Below, in pieces: positions 23,198 to 35,436 of a DNA stretch of 64,000 nt. Origin of the DNA: Panorpa germanica (taxonomy: Eukaryota > Arthropoda > Insecta > Mecoptera > Panorpidae); assembly GCA_963678705.1 (NCBI GenBank), contig OY783209.1, forward strand, positions 5,270,001 through 5,334,000, in the 5' to 3' direction. The first letter of the stretch is position 1. Every line of letters starts with the position of its first letter. The position numbers were made by a program, and so were the translations under genes. The notes under the pieces are model-generated. The model was not told the DNA's origin. It saw only the letters and a program-made list of their open reading frames with translations, and did not search any database.

Positions 23198-25450
23198 TTA
23201 ATCAACATCAAGTTTTCTGAACGATCCGTGGATCCCCAGGAGTTCGTTAATAACTGGTTTTCCCGGTCTTCTAGATTCGACGGTTTTTTGCTTGTCTCCC
23301 GCCAAAAAGTAATCACGATGTTCCACCAAAACCTGGCTCCAGTCGTCTAAAAGAACAATCCCCAATTAAATTGTTGTTTTCTATCGTATTAATTAACATG
23401 CAGCTTACCTTGAATTTCTTTCAGTTGTCTTAAGTCACCTCCAAAATCTTTTGGCAGGTATTTCTTGCCTATAACTTTGTGCAGATCGTCTAATGTCTTG
23501 TGTGAAAATACCTACAAATAAGTACGTATAATTAGAAATATATTTTTATCTATTTTTGAAAAATTATAGCACTGACCAACAAAGCAAAAAAAATTTTATA
23601 TGCTGATTCCAAAAATATTTCGGAGCAGTTCGATTACCTAAATCAATTACACGGTATATCAAAAACTAGATCTGTTACATTAAATCTGGACCCAAAAGTT
23701 ACCCAGAAAAATCGCAGGCTCCAAAATGTTGGCTAGTGTTATTATACATCTTACCCTTGATCTAATTTTTGGACTTAAAAATGATTTTATTAATTCAATC
23801 ATTGTATGAGCGTATGAAGGGGGATTGATTACGTGGATTCCTTTAACTCTGGCTACAAGTGCTTCCTGTTAACAAAATAATATTAGTTTATTAAAAGAAA
23901 ATTGTAAAATCCATTAAATCAATATACATATATATCTCAGTAAATTATTTAATAAAAGATCACAATTTATAAAGTTCACAAATTTTTTATCGTTTGGATT
24001 CTGTTTATGGTATTTGTATGCTGGGATACATCTATAGGGGAGTTATAGGAAGACCTCTCAAAGAAAATGTGTAATCAAAATTTACTAAATTTGTAAACTT
24101 ACTAGAAAGAATTTGAGTGCAATTTTTATCATAAATGGCGTGACCTGCATAACATGACCCATCTTCATACCACTTATATCAATAACGCCAATTATATTGT
24201 TTCCTTCATCATACAGCGTCTTCAGCTCATACGCCATGAATGTACGTTTCAGAATGTTTACTAAATTAAATATATCTGGATCTAAAAATTGACCAAAATA
24301 AATACGAGATTTATTTTCTGTTAAGATTGGAGAGTATCCCATTACCCTGGAAGAAATTTGTTTTTTTTTTAGTTATATTATTAGAACTTTTCCTTTATAT
24401 TAACTTCTAGCCAGGCATTTTCCAAGTTATACTAATCAAAATTGAAAATAATCGCCAAGAATTACTTACAACTTTATGTTTACTCACATGGATTCAGTAG
24501 CTTCGTGTATGCCCGGATATAACGGATCTCGATCATCGAATATTTCCGGAACTGCTGTTTTTAGAGTGTAGAACATGTCTAAACATGACTTGGTGCGTTC
24601 AATACTTCCCTTGCATCCAATGTAGATATTTTCCATCAACCTTAAATCTAATCGTAGCATAACGTTTGATGTATTAGTAAATTCCTATTTAGAATGACAA
24701 AGGTGTGTGTAGGTATATTTTAGAATAAGACTAATTATCATGAATAAGTTATATGAAAAGAAGAAGAAGAAGGGAGGGTGGGTAAAGTGGTGGAGAAATA
24801 AACGGGTAAAGAAAAGGAAGAGGAAAAGAACAAGACAAGAGGATAGGAAACTGATATTGGAAGGTGGAAGCGAAGATTGTGTGAACGGTAAATATGTAGG
24901 AGCAACAAAAGCTCGAGAATATTAAGAAGAAAGTTGTTGAGGCAGAGTGAAGGAAGAAGATACTTAATAAATATATGAAATGAGGTGAAGGCTTATAGGA
25001 AAGCAGCTAGAGAAAGACACAAAACACAAACAGAAATGTAGGAAGAAGGAATCAGAGAAGAAATACAACAAAAGTTGAGAGCAAGTAAGCTAATGAGAGA
25101 ACTGGAAGCTGAAAGAAAAGAAGAAGGCTCAGAAGAGGAGAAAATGGAACTGGAAAACACCATTAGAACTTAGAAAATAAATTGTGTTTCTGAAACAACA
25201 TCTTTACTTAAAAAAAATATTGATTACAAAACTATTGTAATAACAGTTTTTTTGAAATAAAATGTTGATATATCATTAATTAATTACCTGGCACTATATC
25301 CGACAGATGGGGTTGTTGACGAAACCATTCCCTTATTATTATCACTGAATCTGACAAATCTTTCACTGTCAGGTTTAAATCATTCAAATTATTAGTTTTA
25401 ACATCTTTTGAATTTTCTAATAATTTATGTATTGTTCTAGAATTAATCAT
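23198..25450 (-). CDS. G7: CRAL-TRIO protein
   Basis: Six exons: 25288-25450, 24488-24647, 24103-24346, 23755-23865, 23409-23511 and 23198-23346; 309 residues. More diverged than G2-G6: exon 1 starts MINSRTIHKLLENSKDVKT, exon 2 has LMENIYIGCKGSIERTK followed by SCLDMFYTLKTAVPEIF, and exon 3 has ILTENKSRIYFGQFLDPD and DISGMKMGHVMQVTP. The exon 2 donor is GTGAGT rather than GTAAGT. Exon 4 (VKGIHVINPPSYAHTMIELI) and exon 5 (IGKKYLPKDFGGDLRQLKEI) keep the family pattern. Exon 6 has FLAGDKQKTVESRRPGKP. Intron 1 is largely a purine-rich tract. It bridges the recent group A and the older central copies. Confidence 0.92.
24758..25165. repeat. Purine-rich (GA/AAG) tract in G7 intron 1
   Basis: About 400 bp in which the plus strand is mostly A and G (for example AAGAAGAAGAAGGGAGGGTG and GGAAGAGGAAAAGAACAAGA), ending in CACCATTAGAACTTAGAAAA. 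A lysine-rich open frame at 24740-24925 follows from this composition and is not credible as a gene. It could be a decayed element or a slipped microsatellite. A similar tract lies in G11 intron 4 (44490-44715). In G7 RNA it would be a very long pyrimidine tract. Confidence 0.6.
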
Positions 25451-27033
25451 TCTTACGTAAGAAACACACTTCTTAAAGTCAAATCAAGAACAAATACCCG
25501 AACGTCTTGTACAAGTGTGTTAACTCTTAAAAATAAACCATGTTTTATAACAAGGTCTGTCGCAGTTTTTGTTTGTTTTGCTTGTAAATGTTTGTGAGAG
25601 CTCGGGGCTCAATACACTGATACCCTCGTGTCAACGTATTACATAATGAAAGATGAAGAAACAAGATGAAATAATTATTTTTATTACAAAGTTTTAGCAT
25701 TTATAGCTTTTTTTTTAGTTAAGGAGGTACAGCACGTTAACGTAAATGATGAAAACGTTGTGAAATTTGGAGGGTCGATACAAATAGTTAAAATACATGC
25801 TGTCTCAAAATTTTAGAGACCTAGGGTTCATAGTTTTCTTTTCATACATGATTAAAAATAGTCATTTTCCATTCAAATCATAATTTTTAGCTCAATTTCA
25901 CCACATAATATAACTTTTAACTATAAAAAATTGGTGACACGGCTTTTGAAAACTACGTGTATATAAAATAATCTTTTCTGTAACTATTGCAAAAAGAAAA
26001 TTATCAAAAGGATACGTATTTACGAAAATATTTAAATAAAACCTTTAAGAAACAGTAAGTGTAGGTTATAAGCCGGCAACGGTGCAAATGCCAATTTGAG
26101 CGGGAAATTCAAAATCGGAATAAATGTTATATAAAATATAACAATTTATTGGTCAAAGAACCAAATCACGCATGCGTCAACACACGTAAATTTACAGCGT
26201 TGCCAAATTTATTATTCCTTTTTCAAAATATTTAATTTGTATTAAAATTGAATTAATATAGATTTGATATTAATTATAGGTAATTTTTAATTTATTAAAC
26301 TATTATATGCATAAAAAAATCATTTCAACAAGCAAAAAGCAGTTTAATAGGGAATTGAAAAATTCATTTTCAAAGGTACAGTCCCAATATTTGCTCGTCC
26401 CTCATGTACTTCGTATTTTGCATTTCGTATTACCAAGAGATAAACTTTTTGCATTGACGCTAAGTAATAACCATAAGTTTCGTCAGATTGTCGCTGTAGT
26501 GGTATGCGATATGAGGGTATATCCGGGGACATTGCACCCCTCGTGCCAGCGGTGAACAGTAATCGGTTCACATTCATACTTTTTTCCACTTACGAACGAA
26601 CATGACTCATTGATCATATTAAGACTCTATGTTTATATATATTGATTACCCCCAAGAAACGATAGGGTGTAGTAATGCAACTGCACCATACTGAAAAATT
26701 CGAACAATGCAAGTAATCGGTTCTAGTGTAACAGCAATAAAATAGTCTTGTACGTTCCATTGAAAACTTACAGTAAATAGAGCAAAAATGCATTAAGAAA
26801 TTATAATTAATAATGTAAATATTTATTCTCATATCTAATAACAATTTATCAAATCCAAAATTTCTAAAAGGCATGCTTTCAGACAATCTAGAAGAAATTC
26901 AAAAAGTGCTCGAGTTCCTAACTGACATAAACTTAATGAATCAAATTTAACTAAACTAAAATAAAGACTTCAGGCGAACATGACCTTGATAAAAAATCCT
27001 ACATTTAATTTTATGCAATAAGAATAAAATATT
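25451..27033. other. Spacer between G8 and G7
   Basis: No gene recognised. Contains a TTAA-flanked repeat start at 25719 with a probable decayed partner end near 26415. The region 26380-26620 has higher GC content, with overlapping open frames on both strands (26307-26555 plus, 26344-26589 minus) that match nothing I know. Confidence 0.45.
25719..26415. mobile_element. Possible TTAA-targeting (piggyBac-like) non-autonomous element
   Basis: TTAAGGAGGTACAGCACGTT starts at 25719. The same terminus, TTAAGGAGGTACAGGACGTA, starts at 35727. Sequence about 26190-26285 (GTTGCCAAATTTATTATTCC and TTTGATATTAATTATAG) is the reverse complement of about 35835-35925. If both are inverted arms of one element, this copy runs to a decayed right end near 26415 (TCCCTCATGTACTT). 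TTAA ends suggest piggyBac type; the boundary and class are inferred. Confidence 0.4.
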
Positions 27034-29189
27034 TTAATCAACATCGAGTTTTCTGAACGATCCATGGATCCCCAGGAGTTCGTTAATTTCAGATCTTCCA
27101 GGTCTTTTAGATTCATTAGTTGTATGCTTTTCTTCTTCCAAAAACCAATCACGGTGTTCCACTATCACCTTGTACCAGTCATCTAAAAACCAAAAAGGAC
27201 CAATATAATAATGTATTTTATACAAAAAACATGCACAAAAATGTACATCTTCTTAATATGCAAATACAGTAAATTTTGGTATTTAAAATTCAACTTTTCT
27301 ATAAATTTAAATTTTATTTATTAAATTTTTTTATTAACTTTTTACTCTTTAATTATTGTTTTAACGCCATTAAATAGTCATTTAGTGGTACAATTAACAA
27401 TTTAACCACCACATGTTGACCTTGACAATACCTAATGCGTTTCGAATAACGTTTTTTTTAATCCATGATAGATGGCAGCACTGTTCTCCTATTTATATTA
27501 AATATGTTGATATCACATCATACAAAATTAATTAATTAGTGGTACCATAGTTACCATGCATTTCTTGTAGCGTTCTTAAGTCTCCTCCAAAATCTTTCGG
27601 TAGCAAGCTTTTATCAATAACGTTGTGCAGGTCTTCAAAAGTCTTATGGATGTAAACCTGTACATAAATTAAAGCAATCTGTCAATAATTATTATTAATA
27701 TGAAATTGAGCCAAATTTCTTTCATGCCAGCTCAATATATTTCACATATTCTATAAAATTTATTACGGAAATAAAGAAAAAAAATTATATAAAGAATTAA
27801 ATATATATGTAAAAAGATATCTTACACGTGATTGAAGTTTTGCACTTAAAAATGTTTTTGCTAGGTCAATAACTGGATTTGCGTAAAAAGGGGGGTTCAT
27901 GACATGGATTTCTTTAATTCTCGTAACCAGCGCTTCCTAAAGAAAATTAAATAAATGAAATTTATTCGATCTCGTATTTAGAGTTACTAAAAAGTGTTAA
28001 ATTTTACTTACTTTGCAAAATTTAAATGTCATTTTAAGCAGAAATGGTGTTAACTGAACTATGTGCGCCATTTTGATGTCACTTAGGTCAAAGGTCATAG
28101 TGATATCACATCCGTGATCGTAAAGTACTTTCAGCATATAAATCAGGTATGTATACTTTAAACCGTCAACTGCATTAAAATTTTCTGTTCCTAACATTTT
28201 GTAACAAATAATACGTCTTCTTTCTTTTGTTAAAATTGGGCAAAATATAATTTTCCTAAAATAAACATTTTATTTATCACTACACCAATTTTTTTTTTTT
28301 TTATATATATAGTTTCTTGGGCTTCCTAGGCACGAAGCCTTTTATCGCCCCTAATATATTCTGTTTCTTCTTATACTTTGTATCCCGATAACAAAAATGA
28401 TCTATTCATGGCTACTGCTGTTATAAATAAAACACTACACCAATGTCTTTAATTAAATTTAATCATTTGTTGAAAACAAACTAGAGAATCAGGATTACCC
28501 GAAATATATATATAAAAATAAATTCTATTTATTATTAAGATAAATATGTAACAAACAACGTTTGATACCTTTAAGTTATCAAACCTGTAATTTAAAAAGA
28601 TTCGCTTTCTTACTTACACATTACTTTCCTTTATTACATTCTTACTTACTATTCACTTACACATTTTTATTTGAATCTCGTATTCCCGGGCTCAATGCGT
28701 CGTTGTTTTGGAAATATTGCGGAACTAGAGTTTTCATTGTATAATACATGTCCAAACTCGATTTGGTTCGTTCAATACTTCCCTTGCACCCAATGTAGGT
28801 AGGTGTCACCATTCTTGCATCTAAACATAATTTAACATGTGTTCTATACAAAAATAGCTATATGTATGTGGGACACACAGTTTTCACGATACTTAAAGAG
28901 AAAACTGATGCGAATGAAGGCGCTTCGTTAATTAAAATATAAATCTAGTGATTTGATATGAAACGAAATAAGGTTGACTCTTTTTTCCCTGCCTGTATTT
29001 AAACTATAGAATATTTTAAATATTACCTGGTACTATGTCCGGTAGATGAGGTTGCTGACGAAACCATTCTGTCACAATTTTCACAGAATCCGACAAATCT
29101 TTAATTGTGAGATTCAAATCATTTAAATTACGAATTTTAATTTCTTCTGAGTTTTGCAAGAGCTGTGCTATTAGGTTTGAAGTAGTCAT
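27034..29189 (-). CDS. G8: CRAL-TRIO protein
   Basis: Six exons: 29027-29189, 28661-28820, 28012-28255, 27826-27936, 27555-27657 and 27034-27182; 309 residues. The protein begins MTTSNLIAQLLQNSEEIKIR. Exon 2 has RMVTPTYIGCKGSIERTK and LVPQYFQNNDALSPGIR, with Asn-Asp replacing the usual NRDP arginine. Exon 3 includes KYTYLIYMLKVLYDHGCD and DLSDIKMAHIVQLTP. Exon 4 is VTRIKEIHVMNPPFYANP. Exon 5 keeps LPKDFGGDLRTLQEMH and exon 6 HGSFRKLDVD. Introns are compact (intron 3 is 75 bp), but intron 2 has a 143-bp LINE tail. The start ATG at 29187-29189 is the only one that fits the family length. It is the last intact gene before the relic at 29791. Confidence 0.91.
28290..28432 (-). mobile_element. LINE tail (family A) in G8 intron 2
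   Basis: 143 bp bounded by the perfect 12-bp duplication CACTACACCAAT (28278-28289 and 28433-28444). On the minus strand it reads GCCATGAATAGATCATTTTT, TAGGGGCGATAAAAGGCTTC and CCTAGGAAGCCCAAGAAACT, ending in a run of A (T on the plus strand). It has only the 3' UTR and is in the same orientation as G8. Confidence 0.9.
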
Positions 29190-29790
29190 TTTGGCTAGTT
29201 ACCATATAAATTAAATGCTTTAGTCTCTTCTATATGTTATTTTTTTATTTGTAATATTTAATAAAATAGTCTACTACTAAAATCGAGAGTTATGTAGAGT
29301 TGGGTTGTGAACTTAACTAAATTTAAATAAAACTGTATATTGTTAAGTTAACTATCAAATATAAACTATTTTTAGTTGATATCTGTTCCTTTCTTACCTT
29401 CTTCCTCACTACCATTTGCTTACCTTTGCTATAGTTCTTAAAGAAGTTAAGTGTAAAAGAGATGCAAAATCAAACGTTAACGTAATATACAACGATAATT
29501 AAATAATTTACTTTTTATATTCTATTGAACAGATATTTACCGTTGAAACGAAATTAAAAATTGAAATGGATATATCTCAGTCAATAAAATAAAAACTCCA
29601 ACATACATTAATTAACGAACAGTTCACAACCCAATTATCAATTAATTATATATCTAATAAAACAACTTTAATTAAAATATTGAATATTAGTAGAATTACA
29701 AATATTAAATTTAATATTTCAAATATTATTTAATAACTACCAACAAACACAAATATTAGAACACTTTAAATTAATATTAAATTTTATATT
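29190..29790. other. Spacer upstream of G8
   Basis: About 600 bp, AT-rich, between the G8 start and the CRAL-TRIO relic. No gene, element or conserved upstream block is recognised. Confidence 0.45.
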
Positions 29791-30150
29791 TCAATCAACA
29801 ATTTTCCGTTCGCGTTCGTTAATCACTAGTTTTCCTGGCCGTCTACTTTCGTCAGTTGTGTAGTTGTCTTCCTCTAGAAACAAATGAAATGTAAAATGTC
29901 ATTTTATGTAGAGAGCACGATGTACTATTAAGTCGCAAACATGAACATGCATTTTATTGCAGCACATGTAGAATTCTCCAATAATTGCATAATCATGACA
30001 ATGCTGATGTACTATAGTTTATTTCAGAGTCTAAACTCATAAAGTTTATGATCATATTAGCATATCATTCATTTCTACAAGATCTATTGGTAGAAACTTC
30101 TTATAAATCACCTTGAAAAGTTCATCAAATGTTTTATGGATAACAATCTT
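29791..30150 (-). pseudogene. CRAL-TRIO relic: exons 5 and 6 only
   Basis: Two decayed exons in array orientation. At 30078-30150 the minus strand encodes VIHKTFDELFKVIYKKFLP, which is exon 5 up to the LP motif; the following DFGGE is lost. At 29791-29883 it encodes LFLEEDNYTTDESRRPGKLV, then INE and a shortened end VD plus stop, lacking the LLGVHGSFRK segment of exon 6. No exons 1-4 follow up to the G9 stop, and no valid donor joins the pieces. The 3' half of a gene was thus left behind after loss of the rest. Its sequence is nearest the central copies; exact parentage is uncertain. Confidence 0.85.
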
Positions 30151-30501
30151 GCAATATAAAATAATTTTATATGTAGTAATAGTTGCAGCTTATCAGGCGC
30201 TTTCTTATCTTATTTCATATTGCGTTAAGTCTAATTCTAAAAGGACGATAAAATACTATTTGCTTAAGAAACTCTCTAAACAATTAACAAAAAAGTCTAA
30301 TTAGTTGACATTTGTCTATAATAGCCAGATTGCGATTACCATAAAGAATAAAATTCATTAATATAATATTTTGCTTAAATGTTTTAAAATAAAATTTATT
30401 TTATTAATAGAAATTACATTTTTTGATAGTACATAATTAATTGTTAATTATAAATAACAAGGATTTCTTGTATATTAGCAAGATATAAATTAATAATAGA
30501 A
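30151..30501. other. Spacer between G9 and the relic
   Basis: 350 bp, AT-rich. It once may have held exons 1-4 of the relic, but I see no remnant of them. A short plus-strand open frame (30113-30304) is partly antisense to the relic and is not credible. Confidence 0.45.
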
Positions 30502-33500
30502 TTAATCAACATCCAATTTTCTAAAGGACCCATGTGTCCCTAATACTTCGTTACAAATCGGTTTTCCTGGCCTCTTACTTTCATCAGTCTTATAATTATC
30601 TTCATTTAAGAACCAGTCACGAAGCGCCACTGTCTCGTTGTACCAATCAACTGAAATAAAATTAACTTTGAATTATATTCTACTCTTAAAAAATACTTCA
30701 TAAAGTATCACTCAATAAGTTCAAAGAATGACATATAGATGGCACCACTATTAACAAATTGATATGATTTTTATATAGTACCACCCTTCAACCGATATGT
30801 GGCCAAATTTCGTGTTGTTCCGAACATTAGTTTACGAAATACAGTGGCTTTAGTGACGCTACTGCTTCTTAATGCGAAAAAATACAGTAGTCCGAATAAT
30901 ACTTGTGAAGTCATTGATTTGCTTGTGCGATATTAATATAGGATTTACATAACAGATGGCACTGTTCAATATTAGCAGTATTTCATATTTTTACCTTGCA
31001 TTTCTTTTAAAGTACGAAGTTCACCTCCAAATTCTTGTGGTAGAAATTTCTTGTCAACCACCTTATGCAGCTCTTCAAAAGAGCTATGTAAATGAATCTG
31101 AAAATAATACTTTCGTTAATTATAGGAATCTATAAATATGAATATGAATCAATAATGAAAGAATCTTACTCGTGATTTGATTTTCGCGCTCATAATCGAT
31201 CTAACCAATTGAATCAAAGGGTCTGCATATCCTGGTGCGTTTACAATGTGAATTCCTTTAATTCTTGCAACAAGCGCTTCCTGTAAAATAAAATATTCAT
31301 TAGAAGAGAGTGTGACTTAAGAATCATGACAATTGAACCCATGGCAGTCCGTAAAAGCGGGTGAATATGATATGCAACTTTTACGCAAGATCAAGAAATC
31401 TGATATTTGCATATATTTTTTTTATATTTATTTTCTTCTTTGCCTTGACTTTCTTTAGTCATAGCCACCATCAAATAATTTTTTAACATCTTTTATAATT
31501 TATAATTCAATTTTACACATTTCTAAATATTTCAATAATTCACTAATTAATTTTGTATCACTTAACAAAAATTTAGTATTAACAGGAAAAGTTTTAATCA
31601 CATCTAATATACCACTATTCAATTTTGATCTTTCTAAACTATAATTTATGCATTCAAATATAATATGATCCAAATTTCCTTCTTCACCACATTGACATCT
31701 ATCGTCAGATTTAATATTAATTTTGTACAGATGAGCTGGAGTTTTGCAATGATTACTTTTGATTCTGATTGTAGTTGATATAATTTTGCGGGACTCATTT
31801 CTAAACCATCTCTTCTTACTTAAATTTGGATGCAACATATAATAATCTCTTCCTTTTAACTGACTTTTGTTAATGAAATCTGTGTTTCTTAAATTGAAGT
31901 AAAATTTTTTGATTATATTAAAAATTTCATATGAAGGTAATTTCACTCTCATCTCAATTTCCAAATTTATTGATTCCTTTGCTAATTTATCCGCAATTTC
32001 GTTTCCTCTTATTCCACAGTGTCCTGGTATCCACATAAATTTTATGGTATTATTCCTATTTATTATATTGAAATACATCTTCTTAATTTTGCATGTTAAA
32101 ATATTATTATTTGATTTGTTATCATTTGAATTTAAATTTTTTAAAACACTTAAATTTGCATATAAGTTTCAAATTCGCCATACAATACTTAAATTACCTG
32201 CATTGATTTCACAACAATTTTTATTATCGATGGCGTAATCTGAGTAATGTGACCCATTTTAATGCCAGACATGTCAAAGACGTAGGCGCAGTCGCACCCG
32301 TTGTCGTAAGGGATTCTGATATCATATGTCATAAATGCATATTTAAAATAATTGTTTACGTCAAATTTCGCTGGATCCAAAAATTGGATGCATCCTAGAC
32401 GAACACCCTCTGGTGTCAGAGGCTTGATAAAAGCGTATCTCCTAAAATTTGATAAAAGAATATTATCAGAAATGTTAATATCGAACAAAATTACGTAATA
32501 ATCACAATGATCGATGAATACGACCTAGCAATTGAACTCGTCGTGAAACAAAAAAGAGAAAATGTAATTTTCTACGCCATCTTGACGTTCAAGCGCCATC
32601 TTTAATTTTATACATAAAAATCGACTTCAACACCCACAGTTTGCTTTTACTTTCATTTTATATTTTAGTTGTAGGAATAGTATAGCATATGACATCGTTT
32701 TCTGCATATGTTTTATTTTTCTAAGTATATAAAACATGATAGAACCTATAATATGTCCAAGTAAATTAAAGTAAAGTAGCTAAACCCGTCACAATTCGCT
32801 GCGACTCATTTTGATATAAAATAAACGGGAAAGTAATCAACTGGAAAAAAACGAATGATTGAAACTTTTTGAGTTTTATGAACACCAACTTACGCAGGTT
32901 GAATTTTTATTTATAAAGATTATAATAAGTTACATAAAATGAAGTATATTACTGACGCACTAAGTATGCACACTAAGTACATGCAATAGTAAAACTGAAA
33001 AGCAAAACACTGCATGAAACGAATGCTCTGTTCTTTGCTAAAAGAAACAATTTTAGGTTATACTTGTAACTTGAAATAAAGACTAAAATTTCTAAGTTAA
33101 ACAATAGGTGGGAATTGTCGTTTAAGGTAAGCGACTTCGTTTAAATGCATTGACTGAAACGTGGAAGAAAAGGGAAGCTTCGCTACAGTATGATTTAAGC
33201 AACAAACGAGGTTGATTTGAAAAGTAGCTCTTGCAATGTATTTCGATCTTAGTTGTTGTAACAGTAGACATACGTCTTCTCTGCTACTTTCCGTATCTCA
33301 CATATTTTATGTAATAAATCCTATGCATTTGATGCGAAGAGTGCGGGCCTGGGGACGCTTACTTTTACAGTCTTAGCACTTGAGTTTGATCTTTTAGAAC
33401 ATCAAATTCATTTTTATGAAAGCATTTATGGTTTATCTTTACAATTAAATAGTTTTATGCAAACATAGTGAACTTACACTCCTTCTGAGACTGCCTTAAT

Positions 33501-35436
33501 TTCAGGGTTTAGAGGATCTCTATCGCAGTAAATCTCAGGAGCTATAGTCCTCAACGTGTAATACATGTCCAAGCATGATTTGCTGCGTTCAATGCTGCCC
33601 TTGCAAGAAATATAAATATTTTCCACCGTCCTTGAATCTGGAGTAATAAACAAATATATCGGTAATGTGTTATCACTACTATTATCTAATTTATTTATTA
33701 TACATTGTACTAATTGTTATCTTCGATAGATAAGATCATTTAAGTACATTGAATTGCTCTTGAAGACATCTGTGGCAACAACGTGACTACTCGTGAAAGA
33801 ATCGCGAACACTTTGCTTAGTCAAAATACAATGTCACTTAAATTACTTCAAAAATATGAATTGCTAAATAACAAACGGCTTTTGTTATGCATTATGTTTT
33901 GTTGTAGAGTTTTAGTTAGAGAACGCTTCTCCGAATTTCGTTACCCAGTAAACAATTTGGTGAAGTGCCCTATTTAGTGACGTTTCTGTCACTATTTCAC
34001 TTCAATTATAGTTCGCATCAACTTTATCTTCATTTGTATTCCGACAGGTGGAGTGGTTCCGTCATCTGTAGCCGATAAAACAGACATTTTATATGAAAAA
34101 ATGTGAGAAACTGAACAATAAATGAACTCTTTTATGACAAATAAATCATGACGCATCTTCAATATGATGTCAAGGTGACTCCAAAATGTTTACTGGGTTA
34201 GTTTAGGTTTTAATAACTAATAACGTTTTAATAGCTTTTGATTTATTACCGTCAGCCTATTTATATATAAATTATATATGTTAAATAAATTTAACAAAAG
34301 GAAAAAATTATAAATAAATAGTCGATTTTATTTTTTGTAATATCGTTAAAAACTCAAAAAGTTAGCTGAGTCCTATCAGTACAACACGTGTATATTATTG
34401 TTTAACGTGAATCAATAAAATTATTAAATAATTAACCTTGTCACTTATTACACAGTCAAAAGATGAATATTATTAATAATATTTAATGTAATAAAATTGA
34501 TTTATACCAATAATTATAAGATAGAAGATTTCAAGGTCAGATGTGAAAATATCGTTGGTTATAAATTATTTTAGAAGCCGCTCAATAGTTGAGAACTTGA
34601 TTTTTCAAGGTTTTCCTGATGTCATACATAATGTGTTTATTATTTGTTCTATTAGCAATTATGTAATAATCATTTACACTAACTTAAAGACATATATTTT
34701 TAATTATACCAACAAAACACAAAACATGGACGAACTGGAAAAGATAGAAAGTTGAAATTTGGGGATACTCTATTGAGGTATTGATTATGCATATGTGTCA
34801 ATAATTGCAAAACTAATATTTGAGTTCAATACCGGTTCGAATTTTTGAGGTTAATGTAGCTAAAAAGCAAGAATGTTGAAATTTGGCCACTCTATTGACT
34901 GGCAATAAAGAGAAAAGATACCCATAAAAGAAAATAGATAAGAATTATATTTCAGCACATAACGCCACTACTAGGGACCGAAGACAGATGACGCAAATCG
35001 AATTTTTTTTTTTATATCTAACAATGTATTTCAACAAGTGTTTGGTTAATTGGAATAATCTACATATTTCATGAAAATTTCAGATTATTAAAATATTACT
35101 AAAAATCCAACAGCAAATCGTCGCAAATTAAATTCTGCTACAATCATTAATAAGTTTAGCATTATAATAGTTAAGTAATTTTCGTTTTAAATTTGAACAT
35201 ATGTAAATTCAATTTATAAAATATTTCTGGGTAAAATGTTAAAAATATGAAATAGAAACACAATCAAACATACCTGGTACAATGTCCGGCAAATGAGGTT
35301 GTTCTTTAAACCATTCCAAAATAATTGCAACTGAATCCTTCATATCTTTATTCGTCAGATTCAGTTTCTTCAAATTATTTTCTTTAATACTATCCGGCAA
35401 CTCCAACAAATTATTAATTTCCTTCGAAATTATCAT
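30502..35436 (-). CDS. G9: CRAL-TRIO protein
   Basis: Six exons: 35274-35436, 33478-33637, 32198-32441, 31170-31280, 30995-31097 and 30502-30650; 309 residues. Exon 1 starts MIISKEINNLLELPDSIKEN and ends KEQPHLPDIVP. Exon 2 has ISCKGSIERSKSCLDMYYTL and YCDRDP. Exon 3 has YAFMTYDIRIPYDNGCD and DMSGIKMGHITQITP; exon 4 has IKGIHIVNAPGYADPLIQLV; exon 5 has LPQEFGGELRTLKEMQ. The TYDIR and GCD features recur in G10-G14 (LDLR, LDIR), so G9 leans toward the right-hand group. The gene is long (4.9 kb) because introns 1-3 are 0.9-1.6 kb and carry a LINE fragment, a MITE and other repeats; intron 4 is only 72 bp. Confidence 0.91.
30708..30850. repeat. Dispersed repeat (family F8), G9 intron 5
   Basis: TATCACTCAATAAGTTC, ACATATAGATGGCACCACTA, TAACAAATTGATATG and CAACCGATATGTGG in order. 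The right half (GATATGTG, CCGAACATTAGTTTACGAA) is shared with the copy in G10 intron 5, and the left half with those in G2/G3 intron 1. This is the most complete copy in the window. Confidence 0.5.
31418..32153 (-). mobile_element. 5'-truncated LINE (family B) with RNase H end, in G9 intron 3
   Basis: 736 bp bounded by the 11-bp duplication ATTTGCATATA (31407-31417 and 32154-32164), with an A-rich 3' end (T-rich at 31418). The minus-strand open frame 31500-32078 encodes 192 residues: IKFMWIPGHCGIRGNEIADK is the end of the RNase H domain, and CQCGEEGNLDHIIFEC is the terminal zinc-like motif. The frame is uninterrupted to LEMCKIEL and a stop, then a 3' UTR with GATGGTGGCTATGAC. It lacks endonuclease and reverse transcriptase, so it is not autonomous. 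Same orientation as G9; the plus-strand frame 31909-32238 is its shadow. Confidence 0.9.
33275..33372. repeat. Partial MITE, family F3, G9 intron 2
   Basis: TCACATATTTTATGTAATAA, GCATTTGATGCGAAGAGTGC and GGGACGCTTACTTTT match the right arm of the copies at 44227-44451 and 39308-39545. The left arm is not recognisable. Confidence 0.5.
33944..34197. mobile_element. MITE family F1, copy 2, G9 intron 1
   Basis: 254 bp with inverted ends CCCAGTAAACAATTTGG and CCAAAATGTTTACTGGG and a TTA triplet on each side (33941-33943 and 34198-34200). This is the cleanest copy and the best evidence for a TTA target, as in PIF/Harbinger elements. The interior matches the 14328 copy closely. No transposase. Confidence 0.85.

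Noticed and set aside
24740-24925. Lysine/arginine-rich open frame on the plus strand
   Set aside because: It is a by-product of the purine-rich tract, has no family signature and lies in a G7 intron.
26307-26589. Overlapping open frames on both strands
   Set aside because: No recognisable domain, no splice context linking them to neighbours, and they fall at the edge of a probable decayed element.
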